Below are positions 41,315 to 50,203 of a stretch of 64,000 nt of DNA, piece by piece. The stretch covers positions 10,761 to 74,760 of the forward strand of contig DAMU01000077.1 of the NCBI GenBank assembly GCA_002499705.1, read 5' to 3'. This stretch comes from Euryarchaeota archaeon UBA91 (GTDB lineage Archaea > Thermoplasmatota > Poseidoniia > Poseidoniales > Poseidoniaceae). Position 1 is the first letter of the stretch; every line of letters begins with the position of its first letter. The notes beneath the pieces are model-generated. The model saw only the letters and a program-made list of their open reading frames with translations. It did no database searches and was not told where the DNA came from. A program made the position numbers and the translations under genes.

Positions 41315-43006
41315 ATGACTGAGTTCATATTTTTCGATTACCCACTGCCTTCAAACTCAGAAATACGCAACATCTGGGATAAAATTTCAATGTTAAGACA
41401 TGAGGTTTATGCCAGTGAATTACAACAATATCAGGCCAATTCGGAACAACAACTGGAAGACCCTGGCCATCACTTTATTGCATGTATGATTGATGAAGAG
41501 CTTGCAGGCTACATCAGTTTGAATCCACCCAACAAACAACCGTTCCGTGTGAACAGGTATTTTTCTCAAGAAACATTAGATGAAACATTGCATTCAAAAT
41601 GTGGTGATCGTCTTTCCTCAACGTATGAAGTTCGCGCATTGACCGTGTCGTCGAAATTTAGAGGAAAACAGATTTCGGCGCAGTTAATGGCACATGCACT
41701 CAAGTTCGTGCTTCAGGTTGAAGGGACAGACATCGTTGCAATGGGCCATGCGAATGTCATCGATTTATACAAGAAAATTGGAATGACTGTTTTCGAACAA
41801 CACGGCATTCAATACGGTGAAACCTTGTATTATCCAATGTATCTTGATCCGCACATTGCACGAACATTGAATGCTGAAAAGATATCGGAGTTCGAAGACG
41901 ACGAGGAGGTATGTTATCATGGTGGAAAGTCATGGGATACCTCAAAATTTGATTTTACTGTTCGCGACACTTTGGTTGTTGCCGATGTATTAGACAGCCC
42001 ATTCCCACCTTGCCCTGAAGCACTCCAAGTGCTCAGAGAACAACTTGAACGCTGCTGTCAAGAATCACCTCCGACGCAGTGTGAAGAATTGATTGAAACA
42101 ATTGCTGTCACCAGAGGCGTCCAATCAAAACATGTCGCCGTGTCTTCGGGCTCTTCGTCTCTGATGTTTTCATTTCTTCCACAACTGCTTACCTCAGATT
42201 CAAGGGTTCTGGTACTTTCTCCAATGTATGGGGAATACAGCCATATTCTCACGCATGTAATTGGGTGCGAAATGACAAATTTTGTGCTCCATGGAGAAGA
42301 CGGGTTTCGTATTAATGAAGATGAATTGGTGAAACAGGCTCGACTGCATGACGCAGTGATTTTAGTCAATCCAAACAGTCCAACGGGAGTGTATTGTGAC
42401 AACATGGGTGAAATTGTACAAAGAATCCAAGACGAAAGCGAATCACCAACACAATGCAAGATGATATGGGTTGATGAAACATACATCGATTATATTCCAC
42501 ATGCGAAATCCTTGGAATCACTCGTCGCCAAAAATCCAAGTTTAATTGTCTGTAAAAGCATGAGCAAGTGTTACGCATTATCCGGATTACGTGTCGCCTA
42601 CGCAGTCAGTCAAAAGATGATTGAGTTGCGACGCTTCATACCTCCTTGGGCAGTGAGCTTGCCTGGGCAATTAGCGGCGGTTGCAGCATTGAAAAATCCA
42701 ACCTATTACAGCGAACAATATGCTGTTATTCATCAACAAAGAACGGTATTGAGTGAACAATTAAAACAACACAACTTCAGCGTACTGCCGGGTGTTGCTA
42801 ATTTCATTTTGACGTTTCTTCCAGAACAAACACACCACACTTCGTCAACATTTATTGAGGCATGTAAAGAAAGAGGTGTCTTCATTCGTGATGCTCAAAA
42901 CATGGGCGTCACTTTAGGAGATAATGCCGTCAGGTTTGCAATTCGCTCAAGCAGAGAAAATGAACGAATCGTTGAATGTGTCAAAGAGGTTCTTGCCCTG
43001 AGTTGA
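41315..43006 (+). CDS. GNAT acyltransferase fused to fold-type I aminotransferase
   Basis: Residues about 1-190 are a GNAT domain (YEVRALTVSSKFRGKQISAQLMAHALKF, with the acyl-CoA loop RGKQISAQL, then GHANVIDLYKKIGMTVFEQHG) resembling N-acyl amino acid synthase/LuxI-like members. Residues about 220-563 are a HisC-like aminotransferase: SSGSSSLMFSFLP, NPNSPTGVYCD, DETYIDYIP, and PLP lysine K418 in KSMSKCYALSGLRVAYA. No frame break separates them. A combined amine/amide maker from an amino acid and acyl-CoA is a reasonable reading; the actual product is unknown. The gene is alone on the plus strand, divergent from the BNR lipoprotein. Confidence 0.87.
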   Translation: MTEFIFFDYPLPSNSEIRNIWDKISMLRHEVYASELQQYQANSEQQLEDPGHHFIACMIDEELAGYISLNPPNKQPFRVNRYFSQETLDETLHSKCGDRLSSTYEVRALTVSSKFRGKQISAQLMAHALKFVLQVEGTDIVAMGHANVIDLYKKIGMTVFEQHGIQYGETLYYPMYLDPHIARTLNAEKISEFEDDEEVCYHGGKSWDTSKFDFTVRDTLVVADVLDSPFPPCPEALQVLREQLERCCQESPPTQCEELIETIAVTRGVQSKHVAVSSGSSSLMFSFLPQLLTSDSRVLVLSPMYGEYSHILTHVIGCEMTNFVLHGEDGFRINEDELVKQARLHDAVILVNPNSPTGVYCDNMGEIVQRIQDESESPTQCKMIWVDETYIDYIPHAKSLESLVAKNPSLIVCKSMSKCYALSGLRVAYAVSQKMIELRRFIPPWAVSLPGQLAAVAALKNPTYYSEQYAVIHQQRTVLSEQLKQHNFSVLPGVANFILTFLPEQTHHTSSTFIEACKERGVFIRDAQNMGVTLGDNAVRFAIRSSRENERIVECVKEVLALS

Positions 43007-43008
43007 GT

Positions 43009-43458
43009 TCATTTTCCTTTGAATTTCTCGAGAACTACAATATCCGAAATCGAGGTACTCGGGTATTGACCTGAATCGTCTTTTTCCAATGACTTTACCA
43101 TATCCAGTGCGCATAACAAACCTGCACTGACTCCGGTAAGTGCTTCCATTTCAATTCCAGTTTTGTAATGTGCTGAGACCTCCACTGTACAACGTAAAGA
43201 ATGGCCTTCCCAGGACCAGTTTACTGTACATCCCTCAAGAGGAATAGGATGGCAATGAGGAACGATACGTGGCGTATCTTTGACCGCTTGAATGGCTGCG
43301 ATTGTTGAAGCTTCAAGTACATCTCCTTTCTTGACTGCTTTCTTTTGTATTGCTTGACAAGAATGTTGTGAAAGGTTGAGTAAACCTGTAGCTGTTGCTC
43401 GTCGTTCTACAATTGGTTTAGAGCCAATTTCTACGATTCCTTCAATTTCTTTGTCCAT
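43009..43458 (-). CDS. moaC: Cyclic pyranopterin monophosphate synthase accessory protein
   Basis: Molybdenum cofactor biosynthesis step one, with MoaA. Start ATG 43458 is preceded by GGAGTTGAAAAA; the longer frame to 43617 overlaps moaE. The sequence has DVLEASTIAAIQAVKDTPRIVPHCHPIPLEGC and GIEMEALTGVSAGLLCALDMVKS, the MoaC active-site core. It overlaps nothing but lies 14 nt downstream of moaE on the same strand. Confidence 0.94.
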   Translation of the reverse strand: MDKEIEGIVEIGSKPIVERRATATGLLNLSQHSCQAIQKKAVKKGDVLEASTIAAIQAVKDTPRIVPHCHPIPLEGCTVNWSWEGHSLRCTVEVSAHYKTGIEMEALTGVSAGLLCALDMVKSLEKDDSGQYPSTSISDIVVLEKFKGK

Positions 43459-43471
43459 TTTTTCAACTCCT

Positions 43472-43921
43472 TTAACCAAGACCTGCTTTCCAAGACTCAC
43501 CTTCACTCGTGACTTCTTTTTTCCATAGGGGCGCCTGCTTTTTGAGTTCGTCGATGAGCCATTCACAAGCTTGGAATGCCTCTTTTCGGTGAGGGCTGCC
43601 AACATGGATGGCAACAATCGGCTCTTGAGGTCCTACACTTCCAACTCGATGCGCCATAACAACGGCGAGAACTCCGAACTTAGAAATCGCTTGTTCGGCT
43701 AAAGAATGCAAAACCGGCGTTAATTGCTCTTGCCATGCATCAAATTCGAGACGAAGAACTTCAGCATCGCCTTCTCTACTTCGAGTAATTCCTAAGAAAG
43801 AGACAACGGCGCCACATCCTTCGGTAGGTAATTTCGATTTCAAGGCCACATCGTCGAGCTGAATTGGTGCTTCTTCGATGAGAATAAAGCCCGACATGGT
43901 CACACGAAGGGAACGCATCAT
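43472..43921 (-). CDS. moaE: Molybdopterin synthase large subunit
   Basis: Transfers sulfur from MoaD thiocarboxylate to the pyranopterin. Recognisable MoaE features: GAVVSFLGITRS, LEFDAW, MAHRVGSVGPQEPIVAIHVGSPHRKEAFQACEWLIDELKKQAPLWKKE. 149 residues. GAGGT precedes the ATG at 43921 (43918 is also possible). Together with moaC it forms a small Moco operon; moaA, moaD and moeA are elsewhere. Confidence 0.94.
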   Translation of the reverse strand: MMRSLRVTMSGFILIEEAPIQLDDVALKSKLPTEGCGAVVSFLGITRSREGDAEVLRLEFDAWQEQLTPVLHSLAEQAISKFGVLAVVMAHRVGSVGPQEPIVAIHVGSPHRKEAFQACEWLIDELKKQAPLWKKEVTSEGESWKAGLG

Positions 43922-43950
43922 TCAAACCTCACGCCTGTATGGGGATTGTC

Positions 43951-45207
43951 ATGGGCGATGATTCTGCCATCCACATCATGGGCGCTGGGCTGTCTGGCCT
44001 CGCCGCTGCTACGGTGTTGGCTAAGGCAGGAAAAGAAGTCCATGTTCACGACATTCGTGATGATTCAGGTGCCCGATTCGACGGAGATTTTCAAGCACTT
44101 GAAAACTGGAGCATGGGTGTTGATTTCTTTGACCAGTTGAAAGAATGGGGTTTTGATTTATCTGAATTTAAGGCAACAGAGTTTGATGTTGTTGATTTGA
44201 TACACCCTGACGATGTCGTTACGCAAGCGACTACTCCCAGCGTTGCTTACCGAATTGTTGAACGGGGTACTTCTGACCATACCATCGATCAAGGATTTAA
44301 GCGTCAAGCACTTGCAGCAGGAGCACAAATTCATTACAAATCTCGCGTCAAAGAAGAGGATTGTACAATCATTGCTTGTGGCCCGAAAGGTACCTCAGCC
44401 GTTGCCTATGGCGAGATTTTCAAAACAGACCATCCAAACCACATTGGATTCCAATTGAACGACAAGTTGGCGCCTGGTTCCTATTCATATCTCATCATCA
44501 TTGATGGAGTCGGATTGATCTGTACCTGTTTATGGCGGAAACAAAAGAAAAGCGATCGTTTCCTCAATGAGACCATTGCTTGGTATGAGGCTCACTATCC
44601 AAATCTCAATCGAACTCCGATAAAACGAGTTGGAGGCAAAGGCGATTTTACCATCAACCGTAACTACAAACAAGATGGAAGATATTACGTTGGAGAATCT
44701 GGCGGACTTCAAGACTTTATGTGGGGCTTTGGGATGCGTATGGCGGTATGGTCTGGTGTTCTTGCTGCGAATGATATTCTCGGGAAAAGTGACTATGAAG
44801 CAGATGTTCGAAAGCATTTGATGCCTTATGTTCGAACGAGTGTTGCGAATCGATGGCTCATGAACCGAGTCGGTGATCGAACCTTCAAGCGGATGTGCAA
44901 AGCTTGGATGAAAGATCAGAAAAAGCGTGGCGATGGACTAATTTGGATTGGGAAATTGTTCCGTCCATCTTTGTTCAAGTCGATTTTATATCGAATTGTC
45001 AACCCTTTCATGCTGACGAAAGACCCTAAATCCATGGGCCGAGGTGTCCGAAGGATGCCATTCCGTAAAGCACTCAAGCGAGACGTTTGGAATCCATCAG
45101 ATCAGGCAGTTGCCATCGGTGAGCAATGGAATGAAATTAGACGAAAAGGGGCGAAGGTTTCGTTTGCTAAAGACACTGAAACCGAAAAGAAATCGCAGGA
45201 ACCATAG
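43951..45207 (+). CDS. FAD-dependent oxidoreductase, geranylgeranyl reductase-like
   Basis: N-terminal FAD motif HIMGAGLSGLAAATVLAKAGKEVHVHD and a middle segment with DFMWGFGMRMAVWSGVLAAND typical of the GGR/PHBH superfamily, which includes archaeal lipid geranylgeranyl reductases that saturate isoprenoid chains. About 418 residues. Start taken at ATG 43951. The C-terminal 100 residues are basic (RGVRRMPFRKALKRD) and may lie on the membrane. Exact substrate is uncertain; other flavoprotein hydroxylase activity is possible. Confidence 0.8.
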   Translation: MGDDSAIHIMGAGLSGLAAATVLAKAGKEVHVHDIRDDSGARFDGDFQALENWSMGVDFFDQLKEWGFDLSEFKATEFDVVDLIHPDDVVTQATTPSVAYRIVERGTSDHTIDQGFKRQALAAGAQIHYKSRVKEEDCTIIACGPKGTSAVAYGEIFKTDHPNHIGFQLNDKLAPGSYSYLIIIDGVGLICTCLWRKQKKSDRFLNETIAWYEAHYPNLNRTPIKRVGGKGDFTINRNYKQDGRYYVGESGGLQDFMWGFGMRMAVWSGVLAANDILGKSDYEADVRKHLMPYVRTSVANRWLMNRVGDRTFKRMCKAWMKDQKKRGDGLIWIGKLFRPSLFKSILYRIVNPFMLTKDPKSMGRGVRRMPFRKALKRDVWNPSDQAVAIGEQWNEIRRKGAKVSFAKDTETEKKSQEP

Positions 45208-45244
45208 GCGATTTGTTCTTAATGCGAATCCCTGTGGTAGGGGC

Positions 45245-46111
45245 ATGAGCGACCTCTACGGACTCAAACTTGAACCCATGCCAAACCGCCTAGTCAACTA
45301 CGGTGTTACCACGAATGGTATCGCAGTTATCGAACTGACCTCCGACTCAGCCGGCGCTCCACTTGAAGGGGCAAACGACCGCTCTCCGAACACCTACACT
45401 CACGAAATGATGCGAGATATTGACACTGCAATCGTAAAAGCACGATTCGATGATGACGTTACTTGCATCGTATTGACCGGAAATGGAGCCTCTTTCTTTT
45501 CTGCAGGTGCTTCAATTCAAATGTTGAACAGCGTCACTCCAGGTTTCAAATACAATTTCTGTCTTCACGCCAATGAAACTCTCTCTCGACTTGAACAGAC
45601 TTCGAAATTGGTCGTTTGCGCAATCAACGGACACGCAGTCGGTGGCGGACTTGAAATTGCAATGGCTGCAGATATTCGAATTGCTCGAAAGAATGCGGGT
45701 AAAGTCGGACTTCCTGAAATCAACCTCGGTGTGCTTGCTGGAACCGGTGGAACCGCTCGCTTGACCCGTCTTATCGGCAAAGCAATGGCCCTTGAAATGA
45801 TGGTCACTGGTGAACTCATGTCCTTTGAGGATGCACATGGTTGCAATCTCATTAACCATATCTGGGAAGGCTCTGCTGAAGATTTCCGCCGAGATATTCT
45901 TGACTGGTGCAGTCAATTCACACTTCCTAACAAGGCGGTCAAGGCTGTTGGAAACATCAAGCGTTCCTGCCAAACTGGACCTGAGATTCCATTTGAATAC
46001 CATTTGGCTCTTGAGCGAGAATTGCAAGCATCCCTGTTCAACAGCACGGACGCAAAAGAAGGTATTGCAGCATACGTCGAAAAGCGTGTTGCAAACTTTA
46101 CTGGCCAGTGA
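45245..46111 (+). CDS. Enoyl-CoA hydratase/isomerase family protein
   Basis: Start ATG at 45245 within a poor upstream region; the open frame to 45044 lies inside the preceding gene and is an artefact. Crotonase motifs FFSAGASIQ, NGHAVGGGLEIAMAADIRIA and GLPEINLGVLAGTGGTARL are present with the hydratase Glu. About 288 residues. It follows the GGR-like gene on the same strand by 37 nt. CoA thioester of unknown chain. Confidence 0.9.
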   Translation: MSDLYGLKLEPMPNRLVNYGVTTNGIAVIELTSDSAGAPLEGANDRSPNTYTHEMMRDIDTAIVKARFDDDVTCIVLTGNGASFFSAGASIQMLNSVTPGFKYNFCLHANETLSRLEQTSKLVVCAINGHAVGGGLEIAMAADIRIARKNAGKVGLPEINLGVLAGTGGTARLTRLIGKAMALEMMVTGELMSFEDAHGCNLINHIWEGSAEDFRRDILDWCSQFTLPNKAVKAVGNIKRSCQTGPEIPFEYHLALERELQASLFNSTDAKEGIAAYVEKRVANFTGQ

Positions 46112-46115
46112 TTGA

Positions 46116-46751
46116 ATGTCTATCTGGCATCAGCGATGGAGCCAGAACCGTATCGGTTTTCATCGCTCCATAGCAAACCCTGCATTAACCGAGCATTGGT
46201 CTAAACTGCAACTGGATTCTTCTTCCAATGTATTGGTTCCATTGTGTGGTAAATCTCTTGACATGCACTGGCTTGCTCAACAAGGACATTTCGTGAATGG
46301 AATAGAGTTTGTAGAAAAAGCCGTGAAAGAGTTCTTTGAAGACTGGTCAAAGGAACCCCTCAAGACCTCTCGAGATGTTGGCGAAAAGTATAGCGCTGAG
46401 AACATCAATCTGTATCTGGCTGATTTCTTCAAAGTTGAACCGGATGAGGCCCCGTTCTCCGCTTGGTATGATCGAGCGGCTTTAGTTGCTTTACCTCCAT
46501 CATTACGAGCCCAGTATGTCGAGCAATTACGAAAACTCACTACTGCAGACGCAAAGGGTCTAATGGTGACTTTTGATTATCCGAAAGAAGAGATGCAGGG
46601 ACCACCTTTCGCACTTTCTGATGAAGATGTTGAACACTACTTCGGCCCCTTTTTTGAAATTGAACGCTTACAATTCACGGATCTTACCGAAGAGGAAGAC
46701 AGAGAATTGAGCCGTTGCAGTCTCTCTGTTTTTATGTTAAAATGCGTATAA
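46116..46751 (+). CDS. Thiopurine S-methyltransferase-family methyltransferase
   Basis: Opening at ATG 46116, 5 nt after the previous stop. The VLVPLCGKSLDMHWLAQQGHFVNGIEF motif, EAPFSAWYDRAALVALPPSLRAQYV and MVTFDYPKEEMQGPPF match the TPMT family, known in bacteria for selenium/tellurium or thiol methylation. AdoMet-dependent; the natural substrate is not known. The gene for AhcY, which removes the product inhibitor SAH, is 1.5 kb downstream, though on the other strand. Confidence 0.9.
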   Translation: MSIWHQRWSQNRIGFHRSIANPALTEHWSKLQLDSSSNVLVPLCGKSLDMHWLAQQGHFVNGIEFVEKAVKEFFEDWSKEPLKTSRDVGEKYSAENINLYLADFFKVEPDEAPFSAWYDRAALVALPPSLRAQYVEQLRKLTTADAKGLMVTFDYPKEEMQGPPFALSDEDVEHYFGPFFEIERLQFTDLTEEEDRELSRCSLSVFMLKCV

Positions 46752-46817
46752 AATTACAGAGTTCAAAGCCGTAGTCTTGAAGTCCTCATCGCGTTTCGCC
46801 CAATTACAGGTGAGATG

Positions 46818-47738
46818 ATGTCGAAGTACAATGTCCCAGCAGATGTCCCCGATGATTTGATTGAAACCTACATCCAAAACATGGATGCAGCCACTGCTGG
46901 AACGGGTAAAATGAATCTTTTTGCCTGCGACCAAAAAATCGAACACCTCAATGACGATTTTTACGGTGAAGGAATCCCAGCGACTTCAAACGACCCAGGC
47001 CACCTTTTTGAAATTGGACAACGCTGCCATGATGCAGGAACTATAGGTGTTCTCGCCGGCCAACTCGGGCTTATTTCTCACTATGCACGGGATTATCCTA
47101 ACTTGCCTTATCTCGTCAAATTGAACTCGAAATCACACATGGTGAAAACAAACCAAAGAGATCCTATATCTCAAGCAATGTGGGATATGGATGATGTCAT
47201 GGCATTGACTCATAACGGAATCAACGTTGTCGGAATCGGTTACACCATTTACATTGGAAGCGAATTTGAACATGAGATGCTTTCAGAAGCGGCTCAATTC
47301 ATCCGCCAAGCACACGAACTTGGAATGCTTGCTGTTGTGTGGATGTATCCGCGTGGCAAAGCAGTTGCTGATGAAAAGGACCCACAACTTATCTCAGGTG
47401 CGGCAGGTGTTGCTGCATGTATTGGTGCGGACTTTGCAAAAGTCAACTACCCTCGTGCATTTGAAGGAATGACTCAACCACAATCGCTTGCAATCGCTGC
47501 CGAAGCTGCGGGAAGAACTGGAATCATTTGCTCCGGCGGTGGCTCACTTCCTGCAGATGAATTCCTACAGCGACTCCATGACCAAATGGCAGTTGGCAAC
47601 TGTATGGGTGCTGCTACAGGGCGGAACATCCACCAACGCGAAATCGAATCTGCGGTTCGCATGACTGCAGCGTGCCACGCAATTATATGCGAAGGTGCTT
47701 CTGTCGAAAAGGCAATGTCCATTTTCAACGGAAATTGA
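46818..47738 (+). CDS. Fructose-bisphosphate aldolase class I, archaeal type
   Basis: Schiff-base aldolase of the DhnA/archaeal FbaA family. MNLFACDQKIEHLND, LVKLNSKSHMV, GADFAKVNYP (Schiff-base Lys), and CSGGGS plus GAATGRNIHQR phosphate-binding loops are visible. About 306 residues. ATG 46818 is preceded by AGGTGAG; 46815 is an in-frame alternative. Together with GlpX, it supports gluconeogenesis or glycolysis. Confidence 0.92.
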   Translation: MSKYNVPADVPDDLIETYIQNMDAATAGTGKMNLFACDQKIEHLNDDFYGEGIPATSNDPGHLFEIGQRCHDAGTIGVLAGQLGLISHYARDYPNLPYLVKLNSKSHMVKTNQRDPISQAMWDMDDVMALTHNGINVVGIGYTIYIGSEFEHEMLSEAAQFIRQAHELGMLAVVWMYPRGKAVADEKDPQLISGAAGVAACIGADFAKVNYPRAFEGMTQPQSLAIAAEAAGRTGIICSGGGSLPADEFLQRLHDQMAVGNCMGAATGRNIHQREIESAVRMTAACHAIICEGASVEKAMSIFNGN

Positions 47739-47797
47739 AAAATGAGCCCACTTTTTAGGGCGTCCTAATTTTTATGCTGCTTTCACTTGCGTGAATC

Positions 47798-48178
47798 ATG
47801 CACTACTATTTTCCAGGCATGATTGTCGGCTTCATCCTTTTGCAAACCGCTATTGTTGCCCCAACCTTGTTCAAAAAACTCGACATCAAGGACTTTGGAG
47901 TTGTCATTCGAGCCCTTTGGCCCAAATTTTTCATGTGGCTCACAGTGTTTGGGGCCGCTTCAGTTGTCGACCTTTATTTCCACGATGACCCAAGCCTAAT
48001 CCATTACGGAATTGCAGGGTCAACTGCAGTGTTTGCACTCATCTGTTACCTTATCATTCCAGCAACGAACCGTGCTACTGATGAGGGCAATGAAAAACTC
48101 TTCAAAATACTCCACAAAGTCAGCGTGTATCTAACCGTCATCATTTTACTGGCAAACATCGGTTATGTGTTTGTTTGA
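47798..48178 (+). CDS. Small four-helix membrane protein, DUF4149-like
   Basis: 126 residues with helices around PGMIVGFILLQTAIVAPTLF, KFFMWLTVFGAASVVDLYF, YGIAGSTAVFALICYLIIPATN and VYLTVIILLANIGYVF. The FPP/LF and PATNRA patterns resemble DUF4149/TMEM205 proteins, an assignment from memory only. It follows the aldolase on the same strand by 59 nt, with a TTTTTATGCTG box in between. Confidence 0.6.
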   Translation: MHYYFPGMIVGFILLQTAIVAPTLFKKLDIKDFGVVIRALWPKFFMWLTVFGAASVVDLYFHDDPSLIHYGIAGSTAVFALICYLIIPATNRATDEGNEKLFKILHKVSVYLTVIILLANIGYVFV

Positions 48179-48244
48179 CGTGAACATTGAAGAGTCATTC
48201 GTCATTCAAACGGTGTAAAAGTAATTTTTACAACGCAAAACAGC

Positions 48245-49519
48245 TCATGTTCCGACTGTGTAATCGTCTAGGTATGCAAGTTGTGCATCAGTAAGGACAT
48301 CAATACTGAAACCAAGCGTATCGAGTTTCGTCGATGCCAGGTCTTGGTCTTGTTCCTTGGTGATATCATAGACTTCCTTGCCCATTGAGGTGCCTTCTTT
48401 TGCCAAGCGACAAAGAGAGAGGAATTGATTTGCGAAGGACATGTCCATCACTTCAGATGGGTGGCCTTCAGCAGCTGCAAGGTTGACCAAACGTCCACGA
48501 GCAAGCAAGAAAATGCGCCGACCGTCAGGCATGAGGAATTCCTCGTTATTTGCACGGATGGTTCGAACAGAAGTTGCTCGCTCTTCAAGATCTGAAATCT
48601 TGATTTCGCAATCATAGTGTCCAGTGTTGGAAATAATGGCACCATCCTTCATTGAATCAAAGTGAGGACCAAAGATGACGTCTTCCATACCAGTAGCTGT
48701 GCAGAAGATGTCTCCTACTTTCGCCGCTTCATCCATGGTCATGACGCTGAAACCTTCCATGACAGCACGTAGAGCCGGAAGTGGGTCGACTTCAGTAACG
48801 ACGACGTTTGCTCCCATTCCTCGAGCCCTCATAGCCAGTCCGCTTCCACAGTGACCATATCCAGCGACGACGAATGTCTTACCTGCAACCAAAACCGATG
48901 TTGCTCGTAGGATACCGTCAATTGTTGATTGTCCAGTACCGTAGACATTGTCAAAGTCCCACTTTGTGACTGCATCATTCACGGCAAGAACTGGATAACG
49001 GAGGTCCCCAGCAGCAGCCATTGCACGAAGTCGGTGAACACCAGTCGTGGTCTCTTCAGTTCCACCGATGACGCCAGCGGCGTATTCTGATTTTTCACCA
49101 TGAACACGAACAATGAGATCCGCACCATCGTCAAGTGTGAGCGTTGGTTTGAATTCAAGTGTGCGGTCAATACACCAATAGAAATCCTCGTTCGATTGAC
49201 CGTGCCAAGCGTGAACAGAGTATCCTTCTGAGGCAAGCCAAGCTGCTACATCGTCTTGAGTTGAGAGAGGATTGCATCCAGACCATGAGATTTCTGCACC
49301 CGCTGCGCGAATCGTCTCGATGAGAACTGCAGTTTCTTTGGTGACGTGAAGGCATCCAGCGACGCGCATTCCAGCAAGAGGTTTGGTGCGCTCTGCTTCT
49401 TCCCGGATTTTGGCCATAACAGGCATGCGCGCTCGTGCCCAATCGACAAGAAGAGAGCCTTGTTCAGCCAAACTTATATCGCGTACGGTGTAGTTCTCAG
49501 TCTTATCCAAGTTATCCAT
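48245..49519 (-). CDS. ahcY: S-adenosylhomocysteine hydrolase
   Basis: NAD-dependent enzyme that splits SAH into adenosine and homocysteine, part of the methyl cycle. Visible are GMRVAGCLHVTKETAVLIETIRAAGAEISWSGCNPLSTQDD, VNDAVTKWDFDNVYGTGQS, VAGYGHCGSGLAMRARGMGANVVVTEVDPLPALRA, and GHYDCEI. At 424 residues it matches the family. Start at 49519 (MDNLDKTENYTV) is reasonable. Confidence 0.95.
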   Translation of the reverse strand: MDNLDKTENYTVRDISLAEQGSLLVDWARARMPVMAKIREEAERTKPLAGMRVAGCLHVTKETAVLIETIRAAGAEISWSGCNPLSTQDDVAAWLASEGYSVHAWHGQSNEDFYWCIDRTLEFKPTLTLDDGADLIVRVHGEKSEYAAGVIGGTEETTTGVHRLRAMAAAGDLRYPVLAVNDAVTKWDFDNVYGTGQSTIDGILRATSVLVAGKTFVVAGYGHCGSGLAMRARGMGANVVVTEVDPLPALRAVMEGFSVMTMDEAAKVGDIFCTATGMEDVIFGPHFDSMKDGAIISNTGHYDCEIKISDLEERATSVRTIRANNEEFLMPDGRRIFLLARGRLVNLAAAEGHPSEVMDMSFANQFLSLCRLAKEGTSMGKEVYDITKEQDQDLASTKLDTLGFSIDVLTDAQLAYLDDYTVGT

Positions 49520-49600
49520 GGCGGTGCCAATTGCTCCCCCTTATTGAATCTCCCGTTAAAACGAGATGACTACCGAGAAAGATTGGAATCACTCAAGGCT

Positions 49601-49930
49601 TCAGAGACTTCGACCAGTGCTTGCACCGGTGGTCACGTTACCATCGTTGTCGATGATGATTGGTGTACCCTCTTGCCATCCAGGACAATTCGAAGAAACC
49701 CAGTTACGGGTTGCCCATTCACAAATATCATATCCTCCAGAAAGGATGCCAGAACGCTTAATGTATCCGACTTTGACGATGTCTTTGTCCTTTGAAAGGA
49801 CATTTCCGAGTTGTTGACTTGTGGTTCCATGACGCATAGTACTGTTGATGTGCTCCAAAATCTCGGCAGTGTTACGTGGACGATCTCCTAAGAATTTTTT
49901 TATTTTTTCTCTGATTCTGGTTGTTTTCAT
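49601..49930 (-). CDS. Small winged-helix-like protein, unknown
   Basis: 109 residues with AGGAGGAATAACAC before the ATG at 49930, so it is certainly translated-looking. KKFLGDRPRNTAEILEHINSTMRHGTTSQQLGNVLSKDKDIVKVGYIKR resembles a winged-helix DNA-binding fold; the remainder DICEWATRNWVSSNCPGWQEG contains a Cys. It is a candidate regulator of unknown target. Confidence 0.72.
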   Translation of the reverse strand: MKTTRIREKIKKFLGDRPRNTAEILEHINSTMRHGTTSQQLGNVLSKDKDIVKVGYIKRSGILSGGYDICEWATRNWVSSNCPGWQEGTPIIIDNDGNVTTGASTGRSL

Positions 49931-50203
49931 GTGTTATTCCTCCTGTCATGAGGCCGATTCCCGTTTGGGAGATGGGCCACTAAAACAGATGACCGAGGGT
50001 GCTCATATAACCCTTGCCGTAGGAATTGGATGATAGTTACATTTGATACTCAAATCGAGTGTTTTTTTCACACCTGAAAATTGGAATGTAAGTAAAAAGA
50101 AACTTTCTCCAGTGGAAATAAATAACTAATTGTAACTAAGTAGAGAGTTAAAGTGAAAGATTTATGAACAGTGGCCTCTGAACAAAGAACAAGGTGTCTT
50201 TTG
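49931..50203. other. 273-nt intergenic region with ORB-like element
   Basis: Divergent region between the small winged-helix gene and the large winged-helix gene. It has T-rich and A-rich blocks from 50045 to 50165 and one CTCCAGTGGAAAT at 50107-50119, which is close to the core of archaeal origin-recognition boxes. Also compatible with ordinary promoters. No RNA gene was seen. Confidence 0.35.

Noticed and set aside
45044..45244. Upstream part of the enoyl-CoA hydratase frame
   Set aside because: It overlaps the end of the GGR-like gene and lacks conserved sequence; the ATG at 45245 begins the hydratase.
49346..49795. 149-codon plus-strand frame spanning ahcY start and the small winged-helix gene
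   Set aside because: Antisense to two genes with clear motifs or a strong ribosome site; no domain recognised.
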